A stretch of 64,000 nt of DNA from Colwellia psychrerythraea (lineage in GTDB: Bacteria > Pseudomonadota > Gammaproteobacteria > Enterobacterales > Alteromonadaceae). The position numbers were made by a program, and so were the translations under genes. Below are positions 16,093 to 25,700 of this stretch, one piece after another (within the stretch, counting starts at the first letter, position 1; every line of letters begins with the position of its first letter). Under the pieces are notes generated by a model. That model saw nothing but the letters and a program-made list of their open reading frames with translations, made no database searches and was not told where the DNA came from. The stretch spans positions 1 to 64,000 of the forward strand of contig NZ_JQEC01000051.1 of NCBI RefSeq assembly GCF_000764185.1. Reading direction: 5' to 3'.

Positions 16093-16845
16093 ATGAGTAA
16101 AGAAAAAGTAGTAATCATCACTGGCGCAGGTCGAGGCATAGGCGCTGCGACGGCAAAACTTTTTGCCAATAACAACTATGCCGTTTGTATTAACTACAAA
16201 TCGGATGAAAAATCTGCCAGTGAATTAGCGAAGTTAATTACTTGCGAAGGTGGCAGATGTATAACTGTGCAAGCTGATGTATCCTGTGAAAATGACGTAG
16301 AGCGTCTATTCTCAACCGTTGATAAGACATTCGGCGCTGTTACGGTTTTAGTCAATAATGCCGGTATTTTAAAAAAGCAATCTAAGTTAGTAGATATGAC
16401 TGCTGAGCGCATTAATTCAATGCTTAGCAATAATGTTACTAGTTACTTTTTGTGTTGTCGTGAGGCAGTAAAACGAATGTCTACTGAGCGAGGCGGTTTA
16501 GGTGGCGTTATTGTTAATGTATCTTCTGGCGCTGCCCGCTCTGGCTCACCTAATGAATACATTGATTATGCTGCATCAAAAGGCGCTATAGATACCTTAA
16601 CCAAAGGTTTGTCACTGGAAGTTGCTGCTGAGGGTATTCGAGTTAACTGTGTACGCCCAGGTTTAATTTACACTGATATGCATGCCGATGGTGGAGAGCC
16701 TGAGCGTATTGAAAGACTAAAGAGCATTATTCCATTACAAAGAGGCGGTCAACCTGAAGAAGTAGCCGAGGCCATATATTGGCTAGCAAGCGATAAGTCA
16801 TCATTTTCTACGGGTAATTACTTAGATTTAGCTGGTGGTTTATAA
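16093..16845 (+). CDS. Short-chain dehydrogenase/reductase (FabG/YgfF-like)
   Basis: 250-residue classical SDR. NAD(P)-binding TGAGRGIG at 10-17, the NNAG motif at 88-91, catalytic Ser145, Tyr159 and Lys163 (YAASK), and the VNCVRPGLIYTDM segment after it. Basic residues after beta2 (NYKSDEK) suggest NADP(H). It is an oxidoreductase for a hydroxy/keto substrate, cytoplasmic. The closeness to the ole genes is on the opposite strand, so no operon link; FabG-like roles in lipid metabolism are possible but not shown. RBS AAAGGA precedes the ATG. Confidence 0.9.
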   Translation: MSKEKVVIITGAGRGIGAATAKLFANNNYAVCINYKSDEKSASELAKLITCEGGRCITVQADVSCENDVERLFSTVDKTFGAVTVLVNNAGILKKQSKLVDMTAERINSMLSNNVTSYFLCCREAVKRMSTERGGLGGVIVNVSSGAARSGSPNEYIDYAASKGAIDTLTKGLSLEVAAEGIRVNCVRPGLIYTDMHADGGEPERIERLKSIIPLQRGGQPEEVAEAIYWLASDKSSFSTGNYLDLAGGL

Positions 16846-16888
16846 ACTGCTTTAACTAGAGAAAATTGCTAGAAGTACATGGCAGTTT

Positions 16889-16949
16889 GCTACATAGTTG
16901 ATTACCCTGCAGCTCAACTATGTAGCTCAACTATGTAGCTCAACTCTGT
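16889..16949. terminator. 13-bp hairpin plus three 13-base tandem repeats between convergent genes
   Basis: GCTACATAGTTGA (16889-16901) pairs perfectly with TCAACTATGTAGC (16914-16926). The right arm is part of three tandem copies of AGCTCAACTATGT at 16911, 16924 and 16937, the last with one change. The position between the convergent SDR and thioesterase genes suggests a two-way terminator, although no T run follows. Confidence 0.55.
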
Positions 16950-16952
16950 CGC

Positions 16953-17354
16953 TTAGCCCACAGAGAGTGGTGCAAGTATTTCTTCAGGGATTGGTTGCAA
17001 ACGTTTTTGTTTATCTAAACAGACCATTTCAATGTCAGCAATAACCGCCGCTTTATTGGCATCAGGGCGCCATAGTTCTTGTCGCCATAAGGTTTTATAT
17101 TTACCATCAAATTGATAACTAGTGCGCACGTCACAAACTTCAGCAAACTCAACACCATCTTGAAAGGTTAAATTAGCTTTATAAACGGCAAAACCTAGAC
17201 CCTTTTCTAGCCACAAAGTTGCTAGCTTATCACTATCGATAACATGCTCACGTGCACGTTCAAAATACTTGAGAAAATTGGGGTGATAGACCACTCCCGA
17301 ATGGTCGGTGTCTTCATAATATATTTGCACGGGGTGATGATAAATTTTACTCAT
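16953..17354 (-). CDS. Hotdog-fold acyl-CoA thioesterase (YbgC/4-hydroxybenzoyl-CoA type)
   Basis: 133 residues with the family signature YYEDTDHSGVVYHPNFLKYFERARE, where the Asp in DTDHSG is the catalytic residue. It would hydrolyse acyl-CoA or acyl-ACP thioesters in the cytoplasm. The ATG at 17354 follows GAGTGAATACC; a GTG three codons upstream is also in frame. It is 72 bases after oleD on the same strand, so it may be the fifth gene of the ole operon, perhaps clearing stalled beta-keto or acyl thioesters. That role is inference; ole clusters are not known to need one. Confidence 0.88.
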   Translation of the reverse strand: MSKIYHHPVQIYYEDTDHSGVVYHPNFLKYFERAREHVIDSDKLATLWLEKGLGFAVYKANLTFQDGVEFAEVCDVRTSYQFDGKYKTLWRQELWRPDANKAAVIADIEMVCLDKQKRLQPIPEEILAPLSVG

Positions 17355-17426
17355 GGTATTCACTCGACTTAACTTAATCTAACTTACTGGAACGTTTTTC
17401 GTTTAATAGCTTAATGCCTAAGCGAC

Positions 17427-18524
17427 TTAACGATTTAACGATGCTTTGAGCTGTTTCATACCGTCTTCTATAGAGATGAGTGGCGTATAACCAAAATCTC
17501 TTTTCGCTGCACTAATATCAAAATAATGACAAGTAGACAGTTGCTTAGCAACAAAACGGGTCATGATTGGCTCTTGCTTTTTATTCATTAACTTATATAA
17601 CCACTCTAACGCTGTGCCAACAGCATAAGCGACAGCACTTGGTACTCTTTTCGTTACTGGAGGTAATTCAACACAGCTAAGAATGTTATTGAGCATAGCG
17701 GCCATAGTAATGGGTTGATCGTTACTAATAAAATACGCTTTGCCAATACATTGTGAATTGGATTTTGATAATTCAATAGCCGCTAAGATGTGGGCATATG
17801 CTGCGTTATCAACAAAGATAGTATCAACCAATTTATCCTGCTTACCAACAAGCTTTAGTTTGCCTGCTCGTGCTCGCTCAAGTACCCGAGGTACAAGGTG
17901 AGGATCGTTTGGACCCCATATTAAATGTGGACGCAAGGCGACTGTTTTTAACTTTGTTTTATCAAAGGAATCGCGTGATGCTGCTAATACCACTTGCTCT
18001 GCAACTGCTTTGGACTCACCATAAAAGTTTAAAAAATTATTAGCATAGGGCGTAGATTCATCAATACCAGCTTCATCCACACCAGAAAAAGTAACACTTG
18101 GTGTACTTGTATAGACTAAGCGTGAAATAGTAAGCTCTTTACAAGCCTTAATAACATTCTCAGTACCCTGCACATTTGGCTTAAAATAATCATCCTTACT
18201 GCCCCATACCCCTGCCTTAGCAGCGACATGAAAGACTAAATCACATGATTGCATCGCTTCTTTAACACGAGATAAATCAGTAATATCGCCTTGTTCCATA
18301 GTAACGCCCATTTGGCTTAGCTCAGGATAATTTCCTCGTGCAAAACCTGTGACTTTAATATTGGCTAAACGTAGTAACCGACAAATGGCTTTACCTAAAA
18401 AACCACCAGCTCCGGTAACAAATACATGTTTGCTTTGCGCTGCTAGTTCGCTAAGAGGTAGGTGAATGGCCTCATTGAAGTCGACTGTAGTTGCTGTGGC
18501 ACTATTTTTGGCTTGTTCAATCAT
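17427..18524 (-). CDS. oleD: OleD, 2-alkyl-3-oxoalkanoate reductase
   Basis: NADPH-dependent reductase of the extended SDR (epimerase-like) type. In the olefin pathway it reduces the 2-alkyl-3-keto acid made by OleA to the 3-hydroxy acid. The dinucleotide-binding TGAGGFLG lies at 37-44, the DLVFHVAA strand follows, and the YGESK catalytic Tyr/Lys pair is at about 170. The C-terminal half is the substrate domain (RPHLIWGPNDPHLVPR). 365 residues is normal. I use ATG 18524 (MIEQ), one codon inside the longest frame, which begins with TTG. It is 43 bases downstream of oleC. Cytoplasmic, part of the OleBCD assembly. Confidence 0.93.
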   Translation of the reverse strand: MIEQAKNSATATTVDFNEAIHLPLSELAAQSKHVFVTGAGGFLGKAICRLLRLANIKVTGFARGNYPELSQMGVTMEQGDITDLSRVKEAMQSCDLVFHVAAKAGVWGSKDDYFKPNVQGTENVIKACKELTISRLVYTSTPSVTFSGVDEAGIDESTPYANNFLNFYGESKAVAEQVVLAASRDSFDKTKLKTVALRPHLIWGPNDPHLVPRVLERARAGKLKLVGKQDKLVDTIFVDNAAYAHILAAIELSKSNSQCIGKAYFISNDQPITMAAMLNNILSCVELPPVTKRVPSAVAYAVGTALEWLYKLMNKKQEPIMTRFVAKQLSTCHYFDISAAKRDFGYTPLISIEDGMKQLKASLNR

Positions 18525-18567
18525 CAATGCTCTCTAGTGAAATGATAGTTAAAACTGACTAACAAAA

Positions 18568-20325
18568 CTAATCAAGTTCTTGTTGTGCCCACACGGCAAG
18601 TTTTTCACGAAATATCTTGGCGTTATGGCGTATATCGACAGGAAATTGCTCATGAATTAAAAAATGTGAAATGGTGGTTGTTTGTTTATGGGCAAGCGCT
18701 ATTACTTTTAATGCTGAAAATAGTCTTGATTCATCGAAATTTTTATCTATTTTAGCTGTATCAGTAAGTTCAATACAAAGTAGTGGTACGTTTTTATGAT
18801 TAATCTTAACACCAACTAAAGCAGTACGTTTCACTAACCGATGGGTATTAAATATTCGCTCACAAGGTATAGAAAACAAAACACTTTTCTCGGTTTCAAC
18901 GCGGTGTGCTTTGCGGCCACACATCCACAGCAAACCGTATTCATCAAGATAACCTAGGTCGCCCATTCGATGGCGTACCTGATTACCTTGCGCAATTTTA
19001 GCTTGGGCCGTAGCCGCATCTCGCTGATAATATTGATGACTCACCATGTCACCTTTAACAACAATTTCACCAATAGTATTGATAGGTAAGCTTAAACCCT
19101 CATGCCATGTGTCAATTACATCTTCAGTGATGGCGATAATACTGATCTCGACGCCATTAATAGCAGCACCGACACAAATACCGCCGCCATTATCTGTTTT
19201 CTGGCTAGTGGAAAGTAGGTCTACGCTGGCTATTTTAGTCAAAGGTAGCGATTCTGTCGCGCCATAAGACGTTAATATCGGTGTCTCTGCGCTAAGTAAA
19301 TGAGTAAAGCGTTCAATTGATGGCAGCGTTGCCGGTGCACCTGCCGAGATAACCCGCTTTAAGCTATTAAGCTTTATCGCAGGCGTAAGACTAGTCCCTG
19401 CCAGCCCTAATACTTCAATAAGTGCTGGATTGGCAAATAAATTGCTGCATTGATATTTTTCGATCGCGGCAAAAATAAAATCAGGGTTAGCTTTAATCGG
19501 TTTACTTGCGTCCATATCTGGAACAATAGACGCCATGCCCAATGCTGGGCCGAATAATGAAAATAATGGAAAGGTTGCTAAATCACGTTCACCAGGTTTA
19601 ATGGCATAATCTTCTTTTAATGCCCTGATTTGTGCTTCAAACATTTTATGACTATAAACTACACCTTTGGGTGTACCGGTACTGCCACTGGTAAATAAAA
19701 TTGCCGACATTGCATCATCGTTAAGTTTCACCATGTTGTACGATGTATCTGGCTTTGATAAGCCATTATTTTGCATAGGATAGCGAATTAGCAACTTATT
19801 GAGACTCATACCGCCAATAAAAGAAGCAAATATGTTTGCGGCTACCCCTGCATTAGAGGCAGAGCCACCCTCCGTTACCGTTAACAGCTTTTTAACGCTG
19901 CCTTTTCCCCAACCAAATAATACTCTGGCAATATGGGCTTTAGGAATACCAATAAAGGCATCAGGTTGGGATTCATTAAAACACTGCTTAAGGTTTTTAA
20001 TACCCATGCCTGGGTCAACGAGAATAGGAACAATTCCAGCTTTAAATAAAGCAAAAGTTAAGGCGAAAAAGTCAATACTAGGCGTTACCATCAACACTGT
20101 TTTCATGCCCGATGTTAGGCCGTAGGCATTCAAAGCATGAGCAATTTCATCACTACGTTGATGTAGACTAACAAAATCAATTTCTTGATAATTAAGTTTG
20201 CCACCTCGATATTTTTGTACCGCAACAGCTAATGCTGTTGGTGTTGTTATGGCCGCATGTGCGAGGTGACGACATAAGTTAGCCTGGTTGGGCGTTGCCT
20301 TTAACTTGTCCATAACCTCTGTCAT
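18568..20325 (-). CDS. oleC: OleC, beta-lactone synthetase (AMP-dependent)
   Basis: Member of the ANL adenylating superfamily. In olefin biosynthesis OleC uses ATP to turn the 2-alkyl-3-hydroxy acid from OleD into a cis-beta-lactone. The phosphate-binding loop [18 protein letters not shown] lies at about 213-230; later motifs are YGATE (A5) and [24 protein letters not shown] (A7/A8). 585 residues, usual for OleC. ATG 20325 has AAGGAAA upstream. It is 68 bases downstream of oleB. The context with OleA, B and D makes the assignment safer than the motifs alone, which are shared with fatty acyl-CoA ligases. Confidence 0.93.
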   Translation of the reverse strand: MTEVMDKLKATPNQANLCRHLAHAAITTPTALAVAVQKYRGGKLNYQEIDFVSLHQRSDEIAHALNAYGLTSGMKTVLMVTPSIDFFALTFALFKAGIVPILVDPGMGIKNLKQCFNESQPDAFIGIPKAHIARVLFGWGKGSVKKLLTVTEGGSASNAGVAANIFASFIGGMSLNKLLIRYPMQNNGLSKPDTSYNMVKLNDDAMSAILFTSGSTGTPKGVVYSHKMFEAQIRALKEDYAIKPGERDLATFPLFSLFGPALGMASIVPDMDASKPIKANPDFIFAAIEKYQCSNLFANPALIEVLGLAGTSLTPAIKLNSLKRVISAGAPATLPSIERFTHLLSAETPILTSYGATESLPLTKIASVDLLSTSQKTDNGGGICVGAAINGVEISIIAITEDVIDTWHEGLSLPINTIGEIVVKGDMVSHQYYQRDAATAQAKIAQGNQVRHRMGDLGYLDEYGLLWMCGRKAHRVETEKSVLFSIPCERIFNTHRLVKRTALVGVKINHKNVPLLCIELTDTAKIDKNFDESRLFSALKVIALAHKQTTTISHFLIHEQFPVDIRHNAKIFREKLAVWAQQELD

Positions 20326-20393
20326 GTTTTGTTTCCTTTTGAACTAATCATACTGAATTAACCCTATTGAATTAATCCTTTTCAATTAACGTA

Positions 20394-21308
20394 TTAAGTA
20401 AGCTCTGCTTCACTATTTTTTAAGAAATCATTTATTAACGGCACAACTTCATCACTAGCATCTTCTAAAATATAGTGACCACAATCATCAAAAGCGTGTA
20501 CTTGTGCATCAGGAAAACGCTGTTGCCATTGTGCTAAAAAGTGCTTATCAAAAACAAAGTCTTTCAAACCCCAACAAATTAGCATCGGTAGTTTATTAAA
20601 CTGCACTAAAGCGTCACTTATTTCAGTGACTAACGAATAGTTTCGATCGCTAGGTTTCAATGGAATGTCTTGAATAAAACGTAGGGTTGAAATACGATTA
20701 TTCCAAGAATTAAACGGCGCTACATAAGCTTGGCGAATGTCTTTTGCCATCGGTTTTCGCTTTACACCAATATATGAAGCTACACTTGAAAAAGCATTAA
20801 AACCGCGTACCAGCAGCGTACCTACAAAAGAGTTACGGCCTAACCATAATGCAGGAGGGAGTTTTTTTTCTTTCGGTAAATGAAAAGCGCCGGTATTTAA
20901 AATTACCAAACGTTTGATGCGCTCTGGGTAGCGCGCAGCATAACCCATTCCAATCATACCGCCCCAGTCGTGTACAACGAGAGTGATATTTTCTTTTATG
21001 TCTAAATGCTCTAATAACGCGGCAAGATCATCTATGCGATTAGCTAAGGTATAATCATAAGCCTCATCACCTGGCTTATCCGATAAACCACAGCCAATAT
21101 GATCTGGCACTATGCATTGATGATTTTTACTTAATTGGCTTACTAGATTACGATAATAAAAAGACCAGCTTGGATTGCCATGTACCATAACAACAGGAGA
21201 ACCCTGCCCTTCATTAACATAATGATATTGCTGGCCGTTACGATTGATGAAATTGCGTTTGAACGGAAGGTGTTTAGTTAATATATTTTCTAAATTACTG
21301 TCTGACAT
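20394..21308 (-). CDS. oleB: OleB, beta-lactone decarboxylase
   Basis: 304-residue alpha/beta hydrolase of the haloalkane dehalogenase-like group. OleB decarboxylates the beta-lactone from OleC to the final cis-olefin. The oxyanion motif HGNP is at 43-46, nucleophile Asp114 in VVHDWGG, and catalytic His278 in DDCGHYILED. An Asp nucleophile instead of Ser is the OleB hallmark. I choose ATG 21308, two bases after the oleA stop; a GTG at 21317 would overlap oleA by 7 bases. This tight junction means oleA and oleB are translated together. Confidence 0.93.
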   Translation of the reverse strand: MSDSNLENILTKHLPFKRNFINRNGQQYHYVNEGQGSPVVMVHGNPSWSFYYRNLVSQLSKNHQCIVPDHIGCGLSDKPGDEAYDYTLANRIDDLAALLEHLDIKENITLVVHDWGGMIGMGYAARYPERIKRLVILNTGAFHLPKEKKLPPALWLGRNSFVGTLLVRGFNAFSSVASYIGVKRKPMAKDIRQAYVAPFNSWNNRISTLRFIQDIPLKPSDRNYSLVTEISDALVQFNKLPMLICWGLKDFVFDKHFLAQWQQRFPDAQVHAFDDCGHYILEDASDEVVPLINDFLKNSEAELT

Positions 21309-21310
21309 AG

Positions 21311-22360
21311 TTACCACTTAAGTCCTAACATCATACAATTTAAGCCACTACCTATGCCTAAAAAGCTGACATTGTCACCTTTTTGTAAGAAACCTTGGTC
21401 ATGCGCCATAGCCGCTGTAACGGGTAATGAAACTGTGCCCATATTACCTAGCAATTTAAAGGTCGGGAATTCTTTTACTGGGGAAATATTTAAGGCGGCC
21501 AAGACTTTCTTTTGATTAGCCGCGCCAACTTGGTGACAAATAACTTTATCAACATTTTCTTCATGCCATTGACGCTGCTCTAAAAAATGCTCCCAAGTGT
21601 CTTTCGCTAAAGACACGCCTTCTTTAAGTAAACTTACTGCATCAGTACGCATAAATTCACGAAATAGTTGTGGGCCCACTTCTTTTAAACCCCATTGACA
21701 TAAATTATTATGCTCGGGTGCTGATAAATGGCTTGCCCCTAATAATTGATGATTACGGTCGGTATCGAGCTTTAAACTGCCATCAGTTAATAATACTGCA
21801 ACTGCGCCTGAGCCACCGGTTAAAGTAGCTAAAGATCGTGCATAATTTTGCATCGTTGGCTCGGCCAGCATATCCTCGATAGTAACATCAACGATATGGC
21901 GCGCAGACTCACATGAGACCACCAGACCTGCTTTAATTTGTCCCAGTTCGATACGGTTAGCAATATCTAAAATACCTGATAACACGCCTAAACAAGCATT
22001 ACTAATATCGTAAATGGCAGTATCTTTTAATACACCAAGTTTTGCTGCTATGCGACAAGCTGTCGCTGGCTCATGCTGATCACGACATACACCGGTATAA
22101 ACAACCGCGCCAATATCAGCTACAGCAATGCCCGTTTCAGCCATTACTTTTTGGGCCGCGACAATAGCGCCATCAGAAAGTACGTGACCTTTTGGCCACC
22201 AACGGCGTTCTTCAATACCGGTTAAAGCATTAAGCTGCCCCATTGGAATACGAAACTTTTGATATAAAGGAGTTAAACGAGATTCAAGCTCTGCACTAGT
22301 CACCACTTCTGGGGCTAGTTCATAGGTTAAGCTATTGATAAATACGCGGGAATATTTCAT
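21311..22360 (-). CDS. oleA: OleA, acyl-CoA condensing thiolase-fold enzyme
   Basis: First enzyme of head-to-head olefin synthesis: a Claisen condensation of two acyl-CoA (or acyl-ACP) chains to a 2-alkyl-3-ketoacid. 349 residues, KAS III-like thiolase fold. Active-site Cys123 is in DISNACLGVLSGI. Glu97 in VCRDQHEPATA corresponds to the catalytic Glu that tells OleA from FabH. The HQVGAANQKK motif and the GNMGTVSLP motif supply His and Asn. First gene of the oleABCD operon. In Shewanella and Colwellia relatives OleA takes polyunsaturated chains from the Pfa pathway, fitting the pfa genes nearby. Confidence 0.95.
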   Translation of the reverse strand: MKYSRVFINSLTYELAPEVVTSAELESRLTPLYQKFRIPMGQLNALTGIEERRWWPKGHVLSDGAIVAAQKVMAETGIAVADIGAVVYTGVCRDQHEPATACRIAAKLGVLKDTAIYDISNACLGVLSGILDIANRIELGQIKAGLVVSCESARHIVDVTIEDMLAEPTMQNYARSLATLTGGSGAVAVLLTDGSLKLDTDRNHQLLGASHLSAPEHNNLCQWGLKEVGPQLFREFMRTDAVSLLKEGVSLAKDTWEHFLEQRQWHEENVDKVICHQVGAANQKKVLAALNISPVKEFPTFKLLGNMGTVSLPVTAAMAHDQGFLQKGDNVSFLGIGSGLNCMMLGLKW

Positions 22361-22726
22361 TTAGATGGCTGTTGCTTATTTTCTTGGTTAATAATTACAC
22401 TGCTGCTGACAATCTAGCCAGTAAATTGTACAAAACAGTCGAGATCATTACCTATGTTAATTATTTATGACTATGGGGCGCCATTTGAGCAAGAATATGC
22501 CAAGGATTCAACCAAAAATATGATATATCGATAATCTGGCTTAAATTAAGTAAAATTATGTTTAAGCTATTTATCTGATTAGCTTATTTTCAGCCTTATA
22601 TAGCAAGGTCATTAACTAGATTACCGAATAATTTAGTTAGTAATATAAAGTTAATAAAAAAGACTCTCATCATGAGAGCCTTTAAACATAATATTTATTT
22701 TTAGTTTAACTTAAACTTTAAACTAA
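22361..22726. other. Intergenic region: ole promoter side and a terminator
   Basis: 366 bases. The part next to 22361-22450 must hold the oleA promoter; it is AT-rich, with TAATAATTACACTG but no clear operator. The end near 22652-22681 is the terminator of the convergent-in-line TSP3 gene (listed). No coding frame. Confidence 0.6.
22655..22681 (-). terminator. Rho-independent terminator of the TSP3 protein gene
   Basis: On the reverse strand GGCTCTCATGATGAGAGTC forms a hairpin (GACTCTCAT/ATGAGAG arms) followed directly by TTTTTT. It lies about 46 bases after the stop at 22727. Confidence 0.85.
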
Positions 22727-25700
22727 TTATCTAAAGCGAACTCTACGCTTGGCAAGTAATAACATAAGTGATAACAATGCCAAGCAAGAGAAACTGCCGC
22801 TGCTTGATTTCTCCGGTGTTACGTCAAGTGAAATAGTTTTATTATCAACTACCGCAATACCTCCTGGATCATCAATCACACCATTAGCTAGTCCGTCAGC
22901 ATCATTTGCACCACCGTCTTCAATAACTAGTTTTAAACAGGTATCACCAACATTTAGCCCTACTTGATAAAGCTCACTGTGAGGAGGCGGACAGACACCA
23001 TTTACGGCCTGACTGCTAGCCAATAAATTGTTACTATCCTCAACAAAATCTGTCCACTGTTGTTCAGCATTGATTTTTCGATAAACAGAATACTCAACAA
23101 GGGTATCGCCAAGTGGTAAAACTATTGCCACTGAACGGCCAAACGGCATGATATTATGAATTTCGAAATCAAAATACCCTAACGTATTTACCAGGCTATC
23201 TTGTGCTACTAATCCGGTAGCTAGTATCTCTTGTTGTGAAAGTAATAGGCCGTCGGAGTTTTGCAGCAAAGCAAACTTGCCCAGCTTTAATTGTAAACCT
23301 GGCTCGGTTTCTGCCAACTTAACGACAGCAGCATTAACGTGTAATGGTTGTAAATAAGGTATGGTTGAATTATCCATATAAGCAGGTAAGCCATCTAAGT
23401 CTTCATCACTAAAACCTTCATCAATATCACTTATACCATCTCTGTCACTATCGAGGTTACGCAAGGTTTTTTGTGTGGCAAGCAAGGGCAGAAAAACCTG
23501 CTTAGTTTGCGATAACTCTTCACTACCACTATTCGTACTATTACCACTATCAGTCACAGTAACACTAAGGGTTATTAACCCTTTATTTTCGTCTGGCAAG
23601 ATCACACTTTCAGCAGGAAAGACAAACTGTAATTTATCGCTAGATAAGGTAGCATTTAAATAATCAGGTATTTGCCAGTCTATTTGGTGGCTGTCCTGAG
23701 TATTTGAATCTTCAATGGCCAAAGTAACGGAAACCTCACCATCATTTTTAGCGATGCTCGCGACTTGTATACCTTTTTGCCAAACCGCTAAATTAATATT
23801 AGGTGCAACATTACCTTCGGTAACCGTAATAATTTGCTTGGCATGCACGCCAGCATTTACGCCTTGCTCAAAGCTGACGATTAACTCTTCATCACCTTCA
23901 ATTTGAAAATCATTATTAAGGTTAATATCAATAAAGCCGGCTATACCCTGCGCTATTACTATTTTAGTATCAGCAAGATTATAATCTGCTACATCAACAC
24001 TTCCGGAAATAGTTAACGGGAGTGTTACCGGATAAGCAGGTGCAGGCCCTGATAAAACAACTCCGACTCGAGCAATGCCACCTTCAGCAACAACTTGCGC
24101 AGCTGAAAAATTAACTAAGGGGTGAATATTTAATACTTGCGGTACGGTAGCGATATTACCGGCATTATCTACTGCACGCCAAAGAACCGTGACCAAACCA
24201 GAGCTAACATTTTTATCCCCTGTTTCAAAACCCAATGCAGTTAAACCACAACAGTTTCCCCCATCAAGGCCATCGCGCACAGTAACGTTAGTTAAATCAA
24301 TTAAACGGTTTATATTCAACGCAGTAAAAGTATGCTCTGCATTAATATGTACTGCCTGAGGTGGGCTAATGATTGGCGCATAGTCATCCAATAATGGATG
24401 GCTACCTGCTAATGCTTCACCGGCGTTAGTAATACCATCAAAATCAGTATCTAATAGTGCATCATCAGCATTTAACGGATCAAAGTTATACAATAACTCA
24501 AATTCATCTGACATATTATCGCCATCATCATCAAGATCGGCATTATTCCCCACTAAATCACCGTCGGTATCAATATGTTCACTAGCATCTAGAGGCAGCT
24601 GATCTTCAAAATCTAAGAAACCATCATTATCATCATCGTTATCAAATATATTACCTAGGCCATCTCCATCGGTATCAGAGCCTTCAATGGGGTTATTAGG
24701 AAAAGCATCATCGACATCTCTAATACCGTCATTATCATCATCACTATCGCTATTATCGCCGAGACCATCATTATCAGCATCAAGCCATTCGCTTGCATCA
24801 AGGGGGAACAAATCGATGCTATCTGCACGGCCATCGCCATCATCATCGATATCAGCATTATTACCTATGCCGTCATTATCGGTATCAAACCATTCTAGTG
24901 GATCATTATCAAAAGCATCGATTACATCGGTGAAACCATCGTTATCATCATCACTGTCCGCATTGTCACCAACACCATCACCATCGCTATCTTTTTGCTC
25001 ATTAGCATTTAATGGGTAGCGATCAGTTGCATCTGGTTCACCGTCACCATCATCATCGGTGTCGGCATTATTACCAATACCATTAGAGTCAGTATCAAGC
25101 CATTCAGCAGGGTTTAAAGGAAAATCATCAACGCTATCAGGATAACCATCCCCTGCTAATGTCACTTGATGAGTATCATCATCGGAGTCAGCATTATTTC
25201 CTATACCATCGCCATCAGTATCAACTGATTCCAACGGGTCAAAAGGAAAGGCATCCGAGCCGTCAAGGATGCCATCATTATCATCATCAGGATCTGCTAC
25301 ATTGCCAGTACCATCACCATCAGTATCACGGTCTTCCAATAAATTTAGTGGAAACGCATCAGAGCCATCAGCAATACCATCATCATCATCATCGGCATCA
25401 GTATTATTACCGATACCATCACCATCTGTATCTACGCTTTCGTTAATATCTAGAGGGAAAGCATCTAGATTATCAAGCACAGTATCACCATCATCATCGA
25501 GATCGGCATTATTACCAGTGCCATCACCGTCGGTGTCTATATATTCGTTCAAATCTAAAGGGAAAGCATCACCAGCATTTGCAAAACCATCACCATCAAT
25601 ATCGGCATCGCTGTTATCACCTAAACCATCACCATCTAAATCAAATTGTTCAGTTAGATCAAGGGGGAAAATATCCGTTGCATCGGGCTCACCATCACCA

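Noticed and set aside
16911-16949. Possible CRISPR array from three tandem AGCTCAACTATGT units
   Set aside because: Units are directly adjacent with no spacers and only 13 bases long; a simple tandem repeat.
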